The notes beneath the pieces are model-generated. The model was not told the DNA's origin. It did not search any database and saw only the letters and a list, made by a program, of their open reading frames with translations. Positions 6,763 through 15,363 of a DNA stretch of 24,450 nucleotides are shown here, piece by piece (positions within the stretch are counted from its first letter, which is position 1; the number at the start of each line of letters is the position of its first letter). This DNA is from IMCC26256 sp046081705 (GTDB taxonomy: Bacteria > Actinomycetota > Acidimicrobiia > IMCC26256), in NCBI GenBank assembly GCA_046081705.1, contig JBJTWK010000060.1, forward strand, positions 1 through 24,450. Direction: 5' to 3'. Position numbers and translations under genes: made by a program.

Positions 6763-8429
6763 CCGCGACCCCCGCCGGTCCGGGCCCGACGCCCGCCCGT
6801 CGGCGCCGTGGCGCCCAGGAGTTCGGCGGCGTGGCGTCGTGCGTGCTCGGACTCCCCCACGCCGGCGAGCATACGGGAGAGCTCGGTGATGCGATCGTCG
6901 CCCGACACCACCTCGGCCATCGCGACCGTTCGATCCTGGACCGACCGTTTCGTCACCACGATGTGGGTGTCGGCATGGGCTGCGACCTGCGCGAGGTGGG
7001 TCACGCAGATCACGTCCCCGGTGGCGGCGAGCGCCTTGAGCTCACGCCCCACCGCAGTGCCGGCCTCCCCGCCGATTCCGGCGTCGACCTCGTCGAAGAC
7101 GAGGACCGGCACGCCCTCGCCCCCGACCCCGGCGGCGTGCAGCGCCACCCGGACCGCGAGCATGGCGCGGGCCAACTCGCCCCCGGACGCCGAGCGGGCG
7201 AGCGGACGGAAGGGCTCACCCGCGTTCGCCGCGAGGAGGAACGCGACCCGATCCGCGCCGTCGTCCGTGTCGGGGCCGGGCTCGACCGACACCTGCAGGC
7301 GAGCCGCCGGCATCGCGAGGCGGACGAGGCGTTCGGCCACCGCCGCGGCGAGGGCGTCGGCGGCGGACCGGCGCGCGGCACCGAGGCGTTCGGCGGCGGC
7401 GCGCACGGCGTCCTCCGCCTGCGCACGTTCGGTCTCGAGCGCCGCGGCCCGGGCCTCGTGGGAGGTGAGTTCGTCGCGGCGGTTCCGGGTCTCCTCGAGG
7501 AAGCCGAGCATCTCGGCGCAGGTCGCGCCGTACTTGCGACCCAACTCGCGCAGGAGGCGCCGGCGCTCCTGCACCGCGGCGAGCCGCTGGGGATCGACGA
7601 CGACGCCGTCCCGGGCGTCGCGCAGGTCGTGCGCCGCCTCCTGGATCTCGGCCTGCAGCCCGCGGAGCCGGGCCTCGTGGCCGTCGAGTCCGACCCGGCC
7701 CGTGAGCGCGCCCGCGGCGGTCCCGGCCGCGTCGACGGCCGGGCCCATGAGGGTGCTGTACGCGGTGGCGAGCGCGTCGCGGAGCGCGTCGGCGTCCGCG
7801 AGCCGGGCCTCCTCGTCGGCGAGCGCGTCGAGTTCGTCGGGATCCGAGAGTCCGGCCGCCTCGAGCTCCTCGATCTGGAACGCGATGAGGTCGAGCTCAC
7901 GCGCCCGGGCGCGTTCGTCCCCACCCATCGTCCCCAGGGCCTCGTCGATGCGGCGGACCTCGGCCCGCGCCGCGCGGTACTCGGCCAGCGCCCCGAGCGC
8001 GGGCGCGCCGGCGAACGCATCGAGCAGCGCGGTCTGGACCGCGGGTTCGAGCAGCCCCTGGTGCGCGTGCTGACCGTGGATGTCGAGGAGCCGGGCCGAG
8101 GCCTCCGCGAGTTCGGCGACCGTCGCGAGCCGACCGTCGACGTACGCGCGGCTGCGGCCGTCGACGGGGATGACCCGGGCCAGGACGGTGTCCTCCCCGG
8201 TACGGGGGTCGAGGAACCGGCCCTCGACTCGGGCCTCGGTCGCCCCGGAGCGTACCGACCCCGCATCGGCCCGGGCCCCGCCCAGGAGCGCGAGCGCCGT
8301 CATCACGAGGGTCTTGCCCGCGCCGGTCTCCCCCGTCACGACCGTGAGCCCCGGCGCGAACACGACCGAGAGCTCCTCGATGATCCCGAGGTCGCTGACC
8401 CGCAGCTCGAGGAGCGAGGCCGCACTCAC
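6759..8429 (-). CDS. recN: DNA repair ATPase RecN
   Basis: An SMC-like ATPase of 556 residues, a normal length for RecN, which gathers broken DNA ends for double-strand break repair. The N-terminal head has ELRVSDLGIIEELSVVF and a Walker A motif GETGAGKT. A long Ala/Glu/Arg-rich coiled-coil arm fills the middle. The C-terminal head has the ABC signature ARSASGGELARAMLA and Walker B VLVFDEVDAGIGG, then CVTHLAQVAAHAD. The frame is open upstream through the NAD kinase gene, but the first family residues follow the GTG at 8429, which overlaps the NAD kinase stop as GTGA. The last dozen residues are Gly/Arg-rich. There is no obvious SOS box directly upstream, as expected for an internal operon gene. 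Confidence 0.95.
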   Translation of the reverse strand: MSAASLLELRVSDLGIIEELSVVFAPGLTVVTGETGAGKTLVMTALALLGGARADAGSVRSGATEARVEGRFLDPRTGEDTVLARVIPVDGRSRAYVDGRLATVAELAEASARLLDIHGQHAHQGLLEPAVQTALLDAFAGAPALGALAEYRAARAEVRRIDEALGTMGGDERARARELDLIAFQIEELEAAGLSDPDELDALADEEARLADADALRDALATAYSTLMGPAVDAAGTAAGALTGRVGLDGHEARLRGLQAEIQEAAHDLRDARDGVVVDPQRLAAVQERRRLLRELGRKYGATCAEMLGFLEETRNRRDELTSHEARAAALETERAQAEDAVRAAAERLGAARRSAADALAAAVAERLVRLAMPAARLQVSVEPGPDTDDGADRVAFLLAANAGEPFRPLARSASGGELARAMLAVRVALHAAGVGGEGVPVLVFDEVDAGIGGEAGTAVGRELKALAATGDVICVTHLAQVAAHADTHIVVTKRSVQDRTVAMAEVVSGDDRITELSRMLAGVGESEHARRHAAELLGATAPTGGRRARTGGGRG

Positions 8430-9268
8430 CGGTCGGACAGCCCGAACTTGGCCTTGAGCACCTGGTGGAAGTCGCGCGGTCCGAGCGTGGCGATGCGGGC
8501 CGGGCGCGCCGCCCCGGTGCACCGCACGCTCGCCCCCTCGTCGAGGTCCCCGATCTCGCGACCGTCGATCGTGAGCACGACCGACCGGGCGTTCACCACG
8601 TCGAAGCGGATCTCCTCGGCCGGATCGAGCACGAGCGCCCGATCGAAGAGCATGTGCGGCGACACCGGCGTGAGCACCATGCAGTCGTGGCGGGGCGACA
8701 CGATGGGCCCACGGGCCGAGAAGGAGTAGGCGGTGGATCCCGTGGGGGTGGCCACGATGACGCCGTCGGCGGCGTAGGTCGTGAACGCGGTGCCGTTGAT
8801 GCTGACGTCGAGCCGAACGACGCGGCCGGGTCGCCCCTTCTCCAGGACGGCCTCGTTGAGGGCCTTCCACTCCCCCGCACAGGGCGCACCCTCGACCACG
8901 ACCGACAGCATCATGCGTTCGATCACCGTGTAGTCGCCGGCCACCACGCGGTCGAGGGCCGCGTCGAGCCCGGCCGGTTCGACCTCGGTGAGGTAGCCGA
9001 GCTGCCCGACGTTGACCCCGAGGACCGCCACCCCCGCATCGGCGACGAGGTCCACGGTACGCAGCATGGTGCCGTCCCCACCGAGCGACAGGACGAGATC
9101 GAGGCCCGCGGCGAACTCACCGGCGCCGACGTGGTGGTCCGTGAGCGCGGGGGCGTCGGCGGCGATGACGCGCACGGTCGCACCGAGTGAACGCAGGCGA
9201 TCGGCGGCGCGGGCGGCGAGGGCCTGGGCCGCGTCGCGATGCGGGTGCGGGACGAGGCCGACGATCAC
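8426..9268 (-). CDS. nadK: NAD kinase
   Basis: NAD kinase (280 residues) phosphorylates NAD to NADP in the cytoplasm. The signature GGDGTMLR lies near residues 63-70, followed by GVNVGQLGYLTEVEP, the catalytic-region ALNEAVLEKG, and PTGSTAYSFSARGPIVSP, all diagnostic of the family. Length is typical for actinobacterial enzymes. I chose the GTG at 9268 because it overlaps the tlyA stop as GTGA and has GAGGGGG (9276-9282) 7 nt upstream. The open frame beyond it is a shadow of tlyA. The tlyA-nadK-recN order is conserved in actinobacteria. Confidence 0.95.
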   Translation of the reverse strand: MIVGLVPHPHRDAAQALAARAADRLRSLGATVRVIAADAPALTDHHVGAGEFAAGLDLVLSLGGDGTMLRTVDLVADAGVAVLGVNVGQLGYLTEVEPAGLDAALDRVVAGDYTVIERMMLSVVVEGAPCAGEWKALNEAVLEKGRPGRVVRLDVSINGTAFTTYAADGVIVATPTGSTAYSFSARGPIVSPRHDCMVLTPVSPHMLFDRALVLDPAEEIRFDVVNARSVVLTIDGREIGDLDEGASVRCTGAARPARIATLGPRDFHQVLKAKFGLSDR

Positions 9269-10050
9269 GCGTGGACCCCCTCGACGACCCGGTCGAGCGT
9301 CGCGACCTTGACGGCCGGCGGGCCGTGGACGACGTGGGCGAGGAACTCGACGTTGCCGTCGGCGCCGCGCAGGGGCGACGCGACGACGTCGCGGACCCCG
9401 AGCCCCGAGCGATCGAGCCCGGCGACCACCTCGTCGAGCACCGCACGGTGGACCGCCGGGTCGCGGACGATGCCGCCCTTGCCGATGCGCTCGCGTCCCG
9501 CCTCGAACTGGGGCTTCACGAGCAGGACGAGATCGGCCGTCCCGGTGGTGAGTGCGGCGAGCGCCGGCGCGACCGTGACGAGGGAGATGAAGGACAGGTC
9601 GGCGACGAGGAGGTCGACCGCGCCACCGATCGCATCGGGCGCGAGCGTCCGGATGTTCACCCGTTCGAGGACGGTGACGCGGTCGTCGGTGCGCAGCGAC
9701 CACGCGAGCTGACCCCGCCCGACGTCGACCGCGACGACACCCGCGGCCCCGCGCTGGAGCAGGCAATCGGTGAACCCTCCCGTCGAGGCGCCCGCGTCGA
9801 GCGCCCGCCGACCCGTCACCGCGATCCCGAACGCGTCGAGCGCGGCGTCGAGCTTCTCACCGCCGCGCGAGACGAACCGGGCGGGCGGGGCATCGACCGC
9901 GATCGCCTCGTCGGCCCCGACCTGGCGCGAGGCCGTGCGGGCGGGGGCGCCACCCACGGTCACGTGGTCCGCCTCGATGAGCTCGGCCGCCCGCGTCCGG
10001 CTCGGCGCGAGCCCACGCCGGACGAGTTCGACGTCGAGGCGACGGCGCAT
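9265..10050 (-). CDS. tlyA: TlyA family rRNA (cytidine-2'-O)-methyltransferase
   Basis: A 261-residue protein with an N-terminal S4 RNA-binding domain (about residues 1-60, RRRLDVELVRRGLAPSR) joined to an FtsJ-like methyltransferase. The linker and start of the catalytic domain read FVSRGGEKLDAAL, the SAM site is ALDAGASTGGFTDCLL, and later blocks are VDLLVADLSFISL and LLVKPQFEAGRE. In mycobacteria TlyA 2'-O-methylates cytidines in 16S and 23S rRNA, and its loss gives capreomycin resistance. Earlier haemolysin labels for this family are not supported. The ATG start lies 23 nt after the phasin-like gene; the ribosome site is weak, so translation may be coupled to the upstream gene. Confidence 0.95.
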   Translation of the reverse strand: MRRRLDVELVRRGLAPSRTRAAELIEADHVTVGGAPARTASRQVGADEAIAVDAPPARFVSRGGEKLDAALDAFGIAVTGRRALDAGASTGGFTDCLLQRGAAGVVAVDVGRGQLAWSLRTDDRVTVLERVNIRTLAPDAIGGAVDLLVADLSFISLVTVAPALAALTTGTADLVLLVKPQFEAGRERIGKGGIVRDPAVHRAVLDEVVAGLDRSGLGVRDVVASPLRGADGNVEFLAHVVHGPPAVKVATLDRVVEGVHA

Positions 10051-10073
10051 GCGGACCGGGGCGGCGATCGTCG

Positions 10074-10523
10074 TTACGACGATCGCTTCGCCGTCTTCTT
10101 GGCGGCGGACTTCCGGGCTGCGGCCTTCTTGGCCGTCGTGGCGCGCGTGGTCGGCTTCGCGGCCTTGGTGGCCTTGGCCGACTTCGTCGCCTTGGCGGCC
10201 TTCGTCGTCGACGCCTTCGACTTCGACCTCGCCGCCGAGAGCTCGCGGCGCAACCGGCGCTCGGAGGCCGCGAGGTCGTCGCGGGTGACGAGGCCGAGGG
10301 ACTTGACCTGGCGTGCGACCTCGGTCCGGACGAGGTTCACGGCGGCGTCACGCCGCCGCCGGCTCTCGTCGACGATGCCGTCGACGAAGGACTGGACCTG
10401 GTTCTGGGCGAGCACGCCCTGGTCGACGAGGACCCGCGCCCGGCCACGGGCCTGGCTGCGGGTGAGTTCGACGAAGTCGGCGCCGGCGTCGATGAGGCGG
10501 GCGAGGTCGGGGCGCTGGGGCAT
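10074..10523 (-). CDS. Phasin-like protein with histone H1-like Lys/Ala tail
   Basis: A 149-residue protein in two parts. Residues 1 to about 97 form an amphipathic helical domain (ARLIDAGADFVELTRSQARG, then VTRDDLAASERRLRRELS) resembling granule-associated phasins. Residues from about 98 onward are almost only Lys, Ala, Thr, Ser and Arg in KAAKATK-type repeats, like histone H1 or AlgP tails. PhaF of Pseudomonas has the same two-part plan and binds both polyhydroxyalkanoate granules and DNA. No polymer synthase gene is in this window, so a general nucleoid- or membrane-associated role is equally possible. The ATG at 10523 has GGAGG (10529-10533) 5 nt upstream. It appears to be the first gene of the tlyA operon. 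Confidence 0.75.
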   Translation of the reverse strand: MPQRPDLARLIDAGADFVELTRSQARGRARVLVDQGVLAQNQVQSFVDGIVDESRRRRDAAVNLVRTEVARQVKSLGLVTRDDLAASERRLRRELSAARSKSKASTTKAAKATKSAKATKAAKPTTRATTAKKAAARKSAAKKTAKRSS

Positions 10524-10562
10524 GACGTCCTCCGAGAGGGGCCAGGGGAACGGACGGTGGTC

Positions 10563-10590
10563 GTGCGGTGGCGGTGCGGTGGCGGTGCGG
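10563..10590. repeat. 11-bp tandem repeat, 2.5 copies
   Basis: The unit GTGCGGTGGCG occurs at 10563-10573 and 10574-10584 and partially at 10585-10590, in the untranslated leader of the phasin-like gene. It could be simple slippage sequence or a binding site. Confidence 0.7.
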
Positions 10591-10650
10591 AGGAGGCGCA
10601 ACGGAGACACCGACGCCGTCGGAGAGAGGCCCCGCCCACATCCGCCTCGG

Positions 10651-10656
10651 AGCCTA
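10651..10656 (-). promoter_or_regulatory. Possible -10 element for the phasin-tlyA operon
   Basis: TAGGCT on the minus strand fits the actinobacterial TANNNT -10 pattern and would give a leader of about 120 nt ahead of the phasin ATG. No recognisable -35 is present, so this is a weak call. Confidence 0.25.
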
Positions 10657-10685
10657 CCCGGGGTCCGGACACCACCCCGGGCTCT

Positions 10686-10706
10686 CCCCCGATCCGGGGG
10701 TACCCT
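10686..10706 (+). promoter_or_regulatory. Leaderless-type promoter of the rhomboid gene with abutting inverted repeat
   Basis: TACCCT (10701-10706) matches TANNNT and ends 8 nt before the GTG at 10715, so transcription would begin at or near the start codon. Immediately upstream is the inverted repeat CCCCCGATCCGGGGG (10686-10700), placed where a regulator would block RNA polymerase. Both functions are inferred from position. Confidence 0.45.
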
Positions 10707-10714
10707 CGCCCGGC

Positions 10715-11653
10715 GTGGTCCTCCCCCTCTACGACGACAACCCGACCGGGCGCGTCCCGTACCTCACGATCCTGTTCATCGCGCTCAACGTGGTGATCTT
10801 CGCGTTCGTCCAGCCGCGCGGCGGCGAGGCCGAGGTCCGATTCGACTACCGCCACGCCGTGATCCCGTGCGAACTCGAGCAGGGCCGACCGCTCAGCGAG
10901 GCCGAGATCGTCAGCGGCGACTGCGGGGCGACCCGGGTGACCGACCTCGGGGACACCTACGGCACCCGGCCCTTCGCTCCGGGCAAGAACGTGTGGCTGG
11001 CGGTGCTGTGGTCGATGTTCCTCCACGGGTCGTGGCTGCACCTGCTCGGGAACGTGTGGTTCCTCTGGGTGTTCGGCAACAACATCGAGGAACGCTTCGG
11101 CCGCATCGGCTTCGTGGCCTTCTACCTCGCGGCCGGGGTCGCGGCGACCCTTGCGCAGGTGCTCGCCGATCGCGGGTCGACGATCCCGCTCATCGGGGCG
11201 TCGGGGGCGATCGCCGGGGTGATGGGTGCGTACATCGTGCTGTTCCCACGCGCCCGGGTGCTCACCTGGTGGCCGATGTTCCTCATCCTCGTCGTCTACA
11301 TCCCCGCCGTCATCGTGCTGGGGCTGTGGTTCCTCATGCAGTTCGCGACCGATCCGAACTCCGGGGTCGCCTGGCAGGCCCACGTCGGCGGCTTCGTGTT
11401 CGGGGCCGCGGTTGCGTTCGCCGTCCGATCGCGCCTCCGGCCGCTGCCCGTCGTGACCCGACGCCGCCGTGCGCCGCGCGGCACCTTCGGCTCGCGTGCA
11501 GGTCCGGATCCCGCGCACACCTGGGATCCGCCCGTCGATGCGACGCCGTGGAGTCCCCCGGCCTCGTCCGCGCCGCCCACCTGGGCCCCGCCCACGGCCC
11601 CGCCGGCTCCGGGGCCCCACCCGTGGGAACCCCCCGCGGACGACCGCCCCTGA
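10715..11653 (+). CDS. Rhomboid family intramembrane serine protease
   Basis: A 312-residue membrane protease that cuts helices within the bilayer. It has a first helix (about residues 15-33), an extracytoplasmic stretch with two cysteines (Cys52, Cys70), then the core: HGSWLHLLGNVWFLWVFGNN (His104, His109, Asn113), catalytic Ser163 in GASGAIAG, and catalytic His223 in WQAHVGGFVFG. The C-terminal 70 residues are basic and then Pro-rich, with four W-x-P-P repeats (Trp270, 279, 290, 304), probably cytoplasmic. The GTG at 10715 is chosen over upstream in-frame codons because VVLPLYDDNPTGRVPYLT matches the usual family start and a -10-like box sits just before it. The stop is 6 bp from the convergent HAD gene stop. 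Substrates are unknown. Confidence 0.93.
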   Translation: MVLPLYDDNPTGRVPYLTILFIALNVVIFAFVQPRGGEAEVRFDYRHAVIPCELEQGRPLSEAEIVSGDCGATRVTDLGDTYGTRPFAPGKNVWLAVLWSMFLHGSWLHLLGNVWFLWVFGNNIEERFGRIGFVAFYLAAGVAATLAQVLADRGSTIPLIGASGAIAGVMGAYIVLFPRARVLTWWPMFLILVVYIPAVIVLGLWFLMQFATDPNSGVAWQAHVGGFVFGAAVAFAVRSRLRPLPVVTRRRRAPRGTFGSRAGPDPAHTWDPPVDATPWSPPASSAPPTWAPPTAPPAPGPHPWEPPADDRP

Positions 11654-11659
11654 CGACGG

Positions 11660-12454
11660 TCAGCGGGTGGTCGCGTCGAGCAGGGGCCCGACGATCGCCG
11701 CGAGGTCCGCGCCCAAGATCGACGGCGCAGGGTCCGGGACGGGCTCGCCGCCCGGCCCCGCCCCGGGTCCGGTGACGCCGGAGAGGACGAGCGCGAACGG
11801 CCAGCCGAGGGCGGCGGCGAACGCGCCGTCGGTCGAGGGCCGGTCGCCGACCATCACGCCGTGGTCGCCGAACCGGCGACGCAGCAGTCGCACCGCGGCC
11901 GCCTCCGGCTTCCCGGCGATCACGGGGGTCACCCCGGACGCCGTCGAGACCGCCGCGACGAGCGCCCCGTTCCCCGGGAGGAGCCCGGCCGGCGTCGGGT
12001 AGGTCGGGTCCGGGTTCGTGGCCACGAGGCGGGCGCCCGCTCGCACCGCCGCCGATGCGGCGTCGAGCGCCGCGAAGTCGAAGGCCCGATGCCAACCGAC
12101 CACGACCGCGGCCGCACCGACCGCAGGATCGCGGGTCACGACGAAGCCCGCGGCCTCGAGCGCCTCGACGACCCCGGGGCCCGCACACGCGTGCACGACG
12201 GATCCCGGCGGGAGGTCGCCGACGAGGAGGTCCGCCGCGCACTGCGCGCTCGTGAGGAGGTCCGCCGCATCCGCCCGGATCCCGACCGCCTCGAGCCGGG
12301 CGAGGTACGCCGCGACGGTCGCGCCGGAGTTGTTCGTGACGAACACGACCCGGCGGCCCGCATCCCGGAGGCGCGCGACCGCCACCGACGATCCGGGGAT
12401 CGCGACCTCCCCGCGCCAGACCACGCCGTCGAGGTCGAGGGCGACGACACCCAC
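11660..12454 (-). CDS. HAD-IIA (NagD-like) phosphatase
   Basis: A 264-residue cytoplasmic HAD hydrolase. Motif I is ALDLDGVVWRG with the nucleophile and acid Asp7 and Asp9, motif II is FVTNNSG, motif III includes the Lys of AGKPEAAAV, and motif IV is MVGDRPSTDG. The cap region and overall size match HAD-IIA enzymes such as NagD and M. tuberculosis Rv1692, reported as a glycerol-3-phosphate phosphatase in glycerophospholipid recycling. By position (next to the TPR gene and near tlyA) it is the Rv1692 equivalent. Substrate choice in this organism is not proven. The GTG start directly abuts the TGA of the upstream TPR gene with no gap, indicating coupled translation. Confidence 0.9.
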   Translation of the reverse strand: MGVVALDLDGVVWRGEVAIPGSSVAVARLRDAGRRVVFVTNNSGATVAAYLARLEAVGIRADAADLLTSAQCAADLLVGDLPPGSVVHACAGPGVVEALEAAGFVVTRDPAVGAAAVVVGWHRAFDFAALDAASAAVRAGARLVATNPDPTYPTPAGLLPGNGALVAAVSTASGVTPVIAGKPEAAAVRLLRRRFGDHGVMVGDRPSTDGAFAAALGWPFALVLSGVTGPGAGPGGEPVPDPAPSILGADLAAIVGPLLDATTR

Positions 12455-12892
12455 TCAGGCCTCCGCCGGGCCGAGCGCATCGAGCGCGTCGCGGTAGTGG
12501 ACCGCCTCCGGCCGCATCGCCACGGCGCGCCGGAGGTACCCGCGGGCCCCGATCGGGTCACCGAGGCGGACCCGACACAGCCCGAGTCCGAAGAGCGCGT
12601 CATCGTTCACCGGATCGAGCTCGAGCGCACGGGCGAACTCGGTCTCGGCGTCCGCGAACCGGGCGACGCGGAAGTACGCACGCGCGAGGGCCTCCCGGAT
12701 CGAGGCCTGATCGGGCTCGAGGTCCCGAGCCCGTTCGAGTGGAGCGGCCGCGGCGTGCGGATGCGCCTCGGCGAGGAGCGCGCTGCCCCGACGGAAGGCG
12801 GCGTACGCCGCGTCGGGGTCATCCGCCCCTGCGGCCCGGCGGGCCGCGTCGTCGCGCCGGTCGTCGGGCCGGTCGTCGCGCTGGTCGTCCAC
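12455..12892 (-). CDS. Small tetratricopeptide repeat protein (Rv1691-like)
   Basis: A 145-residue soluble protein. A short Asp/Arg-rich head (VDDQRDDRPDDRRDDAARR) is followed by about three TPR units: AYAAFRRGSALLAEA..LERARDLEP, REALARAYFRVARFADAETEF..ALELDP, and ALFGLGLCRVRLGDPIGARGYLRRA. TPRs are protein-binding scaffolds, and the partner is unknown. The frame is open to 13003, but the GTG at 12892 has a perfect GGAGG 5 nt upstream (12898-12902), while the extra sequence is Arg-rich and overlaps the divergent promoter. It sits just ahead of the HAD gene, as Rv1691 precedes Rv1692 in M. tuberculosis. Confidence 0.85.
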   Translation of the reverse strand: MDDQRDDRPDDRRDDAARRAAGADDPDAAYAAFRRGSALLAEAHPHAAAAPLERARDLEPDQASIREALARAYFRVARFADAETEFARALELDPVNDDALFGLGLCRVRLGDPIGARGYLRRAVAMRPEAVHYRDALDALGPAEA

Positions 12893-13049
12893 TCCCACCT
12901 CCCGTGCCGGATCCTCATCGCCGCGCCGACCGCGACGAGCCCACCGGACGCAGCGTTCGTCGCGCCGGCGCGCACCCCGGGCGGGCGCACGGCGGTGTGC
13001 CATGATCGCAAACGGCGCCCGCGATCCCGGCAGCGAAGGACCCCCGACC
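12893..13049. promoter_or_regulatory. Divergent promoter region of the TPR-HAD pair and the DUF1015 gene
   Basis: These 157 bp separate two divergent starts. GGAGG at 12898-12902 (minus) fixes the TPR start. CATGAT at 13001-13006 (plus) is a possible -10 giving a leader of about 35-40 nt, with GAAGGA near 13035-13040 as ribosome site for the GTG at 13050. No clear -35 boxes were seen. Confidence 0.35.
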
Positions 13050-14261
13050 GTGCCCGAACTCGTTCCCTTCCGCGGCCTCCGCTACGCCGACGGCGGCGCG
13101 CTCGACGCGGTGACGGCACCGCCCTACGACGTGATCGACCCCGCGCACCGGGAGCGCCTCGCCGCCTCCGACCCGCACAACGCCGTCCGGCTGATCCTGC
13201 CCCGCGGCGATGATCCCTACCGCGACGCCGCGTCCCTGCTCGAGACCTGGGTCGCCGACGGCACGCTCGCGGTCGACGGCACCCCCGGCCTCACCGTGTA
13301 CCGCATGACGTACCCGGATGGCGACGGCAGTCGGTCCACGATCGGCGTCCTCGGGGCACTCGGACTCCCCGAACGCATCGAGGACGGCCAGGTCCTCCCG
13401 CACGAGCGCACGTTGCCCAAGGCGAAGACCGACCGACTCGACCTGCTGCGGGCGACCCGGGCGAACCTCGATCCGATCTGGGGCCTGTGCCCGACCCCCG
13501 GGCTGTCCGACGCGCTCACCGCCGTCACGGCGGCGGCACCGACCGCGACCGCGGTCGACGATCTCGGGGTCCTCCATGAGGCCTGGACCCTCACCGATCC
13601 CGGCACGATCGACGCCGTCGGTGCCGCGGTCGCCGCAGGACCGCTCGTGCTCGCCGACGGCCACCACCGGTTCGAGACCGCGCTCAACTACCGGGCCGAA
13701 CGCGCCGGCGATCCGGGCGCGGACGCCATCCTGTGCTTCGTGGTCGAACTCGCGGACGACCAGCTCGTCGTCCACGCGATCCACCGCCTGGTGCACGGTC
13801 TGCCGGCCGACGTCGAGGCCCGACTCGCCGAGACCTCCGACCTCGAGGACGCCGGCGCGAACACGCCCGAGGACGTCGCGGCGCTGCGGGAGCACCTGCG
13901 CCACGCCGGCGGCATCGGGCTGGTCCTCTCGGACCGGCTCGTGCGGCTCGTACCCCGCGCCGACGCGCTCGAGTCCGTGCGGTCGGCCCTGCCCCCGTCG
14001 TTGCACGACGTCTCCTCGGCGCACTTCGACGCGCTCGTGCGACCCGCGCTCGGCGACGCGAGCCTCGCCTACCGCAACGACGCGAGCGCGTGCGCCGCGC
14101 TCGTCGCGTCCGGCGAGGCCGATGCGGCGATCATCCTCCAACCGGTGAGCGTCGCCACGATCCGCGAGGCGGGCCGGGCCGGGGTGCGCATGCCGGAGAA
14201 GACCACCTTCTTCTGGCCCAAGCCGCGCACCGGCTTCGTGTTCCGCCGACTCGACGACTGA
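13050..14261 (+). CDS. DUF1015 family protein
   Basis: A 403-residue cytoplasmic protein of the DUF1015 family, widespread and of unknown biochemical function. It opens VPELVPFRGLRYADG and carries the typical blocks VTAPPYDVID (about residues 25-34), VLPHERTLPKAKTDRLDL, PIWGLCP, a conserved VLADGHHRFETALNY with a double His, and the C-terminal EKTTFFWPKPRTGFVFR. The His pair and acidic neighbours suggest a metal or phosphate site, but no reaction is known. Length is normal. The first in-frame ATG (13002) would add 16 poorly conserved residues; the GTG at 13050 has GAAGGA upstream and brings the family's usual N-terminus to the front. It is monocistronic and ends at a strong convergent hairpin. 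Confidence 0.9.
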   Translation: MPELVPFRGLRYADGGALDAVTAPPYDVIDPAHRERLAASDPHNAVRLILPRGDDPYRDAASLLETWVADGTLAVDGTPGLTVYRMTYPDGDGSRSTIGVLGALGLPERIEDGQVLPHERTLPKAKTDRLDLLRATRANLDPIWGLCPTPGLSDALTAVTAAAPTATAVDDLGVLHEAWTLTDPGTIDAVGAAVAAGPLVLADGHHRFETALNYRAERAGDPGADAILCFVVELADDQLVVHAIHRLVHGLPADVEARLAETSDLEDAGANTPEDVAALREHLRHAGGIGLVLSDRLVRLVPRADALESVRSALPPSLHDVSSAHFDALVRPALGDASLAYRNDASACAALVASGEADAAIILQPVSVATIREAGRAGVRMPEKTTFFWPKPRTGFVFRRLDD

Positions 14262-14288
14262 CCCTCGATCCGTTCGGGTCGGGACGCG

Positions 14289-14322
14289 GCACTCGCCGCC
14301 GCCCGGGGGCGACGGCGAGTGC
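14289..14322. terminator. Bidirectional hairpin terminator between DUF1015 gene and korB
   Basis: Arms GCACTCGCCG (14289-14298) and CGGCGAGTGC (14313-14322) are perfectly complementary, with a 14-base GC-rich loop that can pair further (GCCC/GGGC). It lies between two convergent genes. There is no T-run on either side, as is common in high-GC actinobacteria. Confidence 0.65.
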
Positions 14323-14352
14323 GGCGGACCGTTCGGTGCCGATACCGATCGC

Positions 14353-15355
<1,003 letters not shown>

Positions 15356-15363
<8 letters not shown>

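Noticed and set aside
9265..10050. Haemolysin (old label for TlyA)
   Set aside because: S4 plus FtsJ-like SAM motifs are clear, which makes it an RNA methyltransferase.
12893..13003. Longer start for the small TPR protein
   Set aside because: The added residues are Arg-rich, without similarity to the family, and a perfect GGAGG precedes the GTG at 12892.
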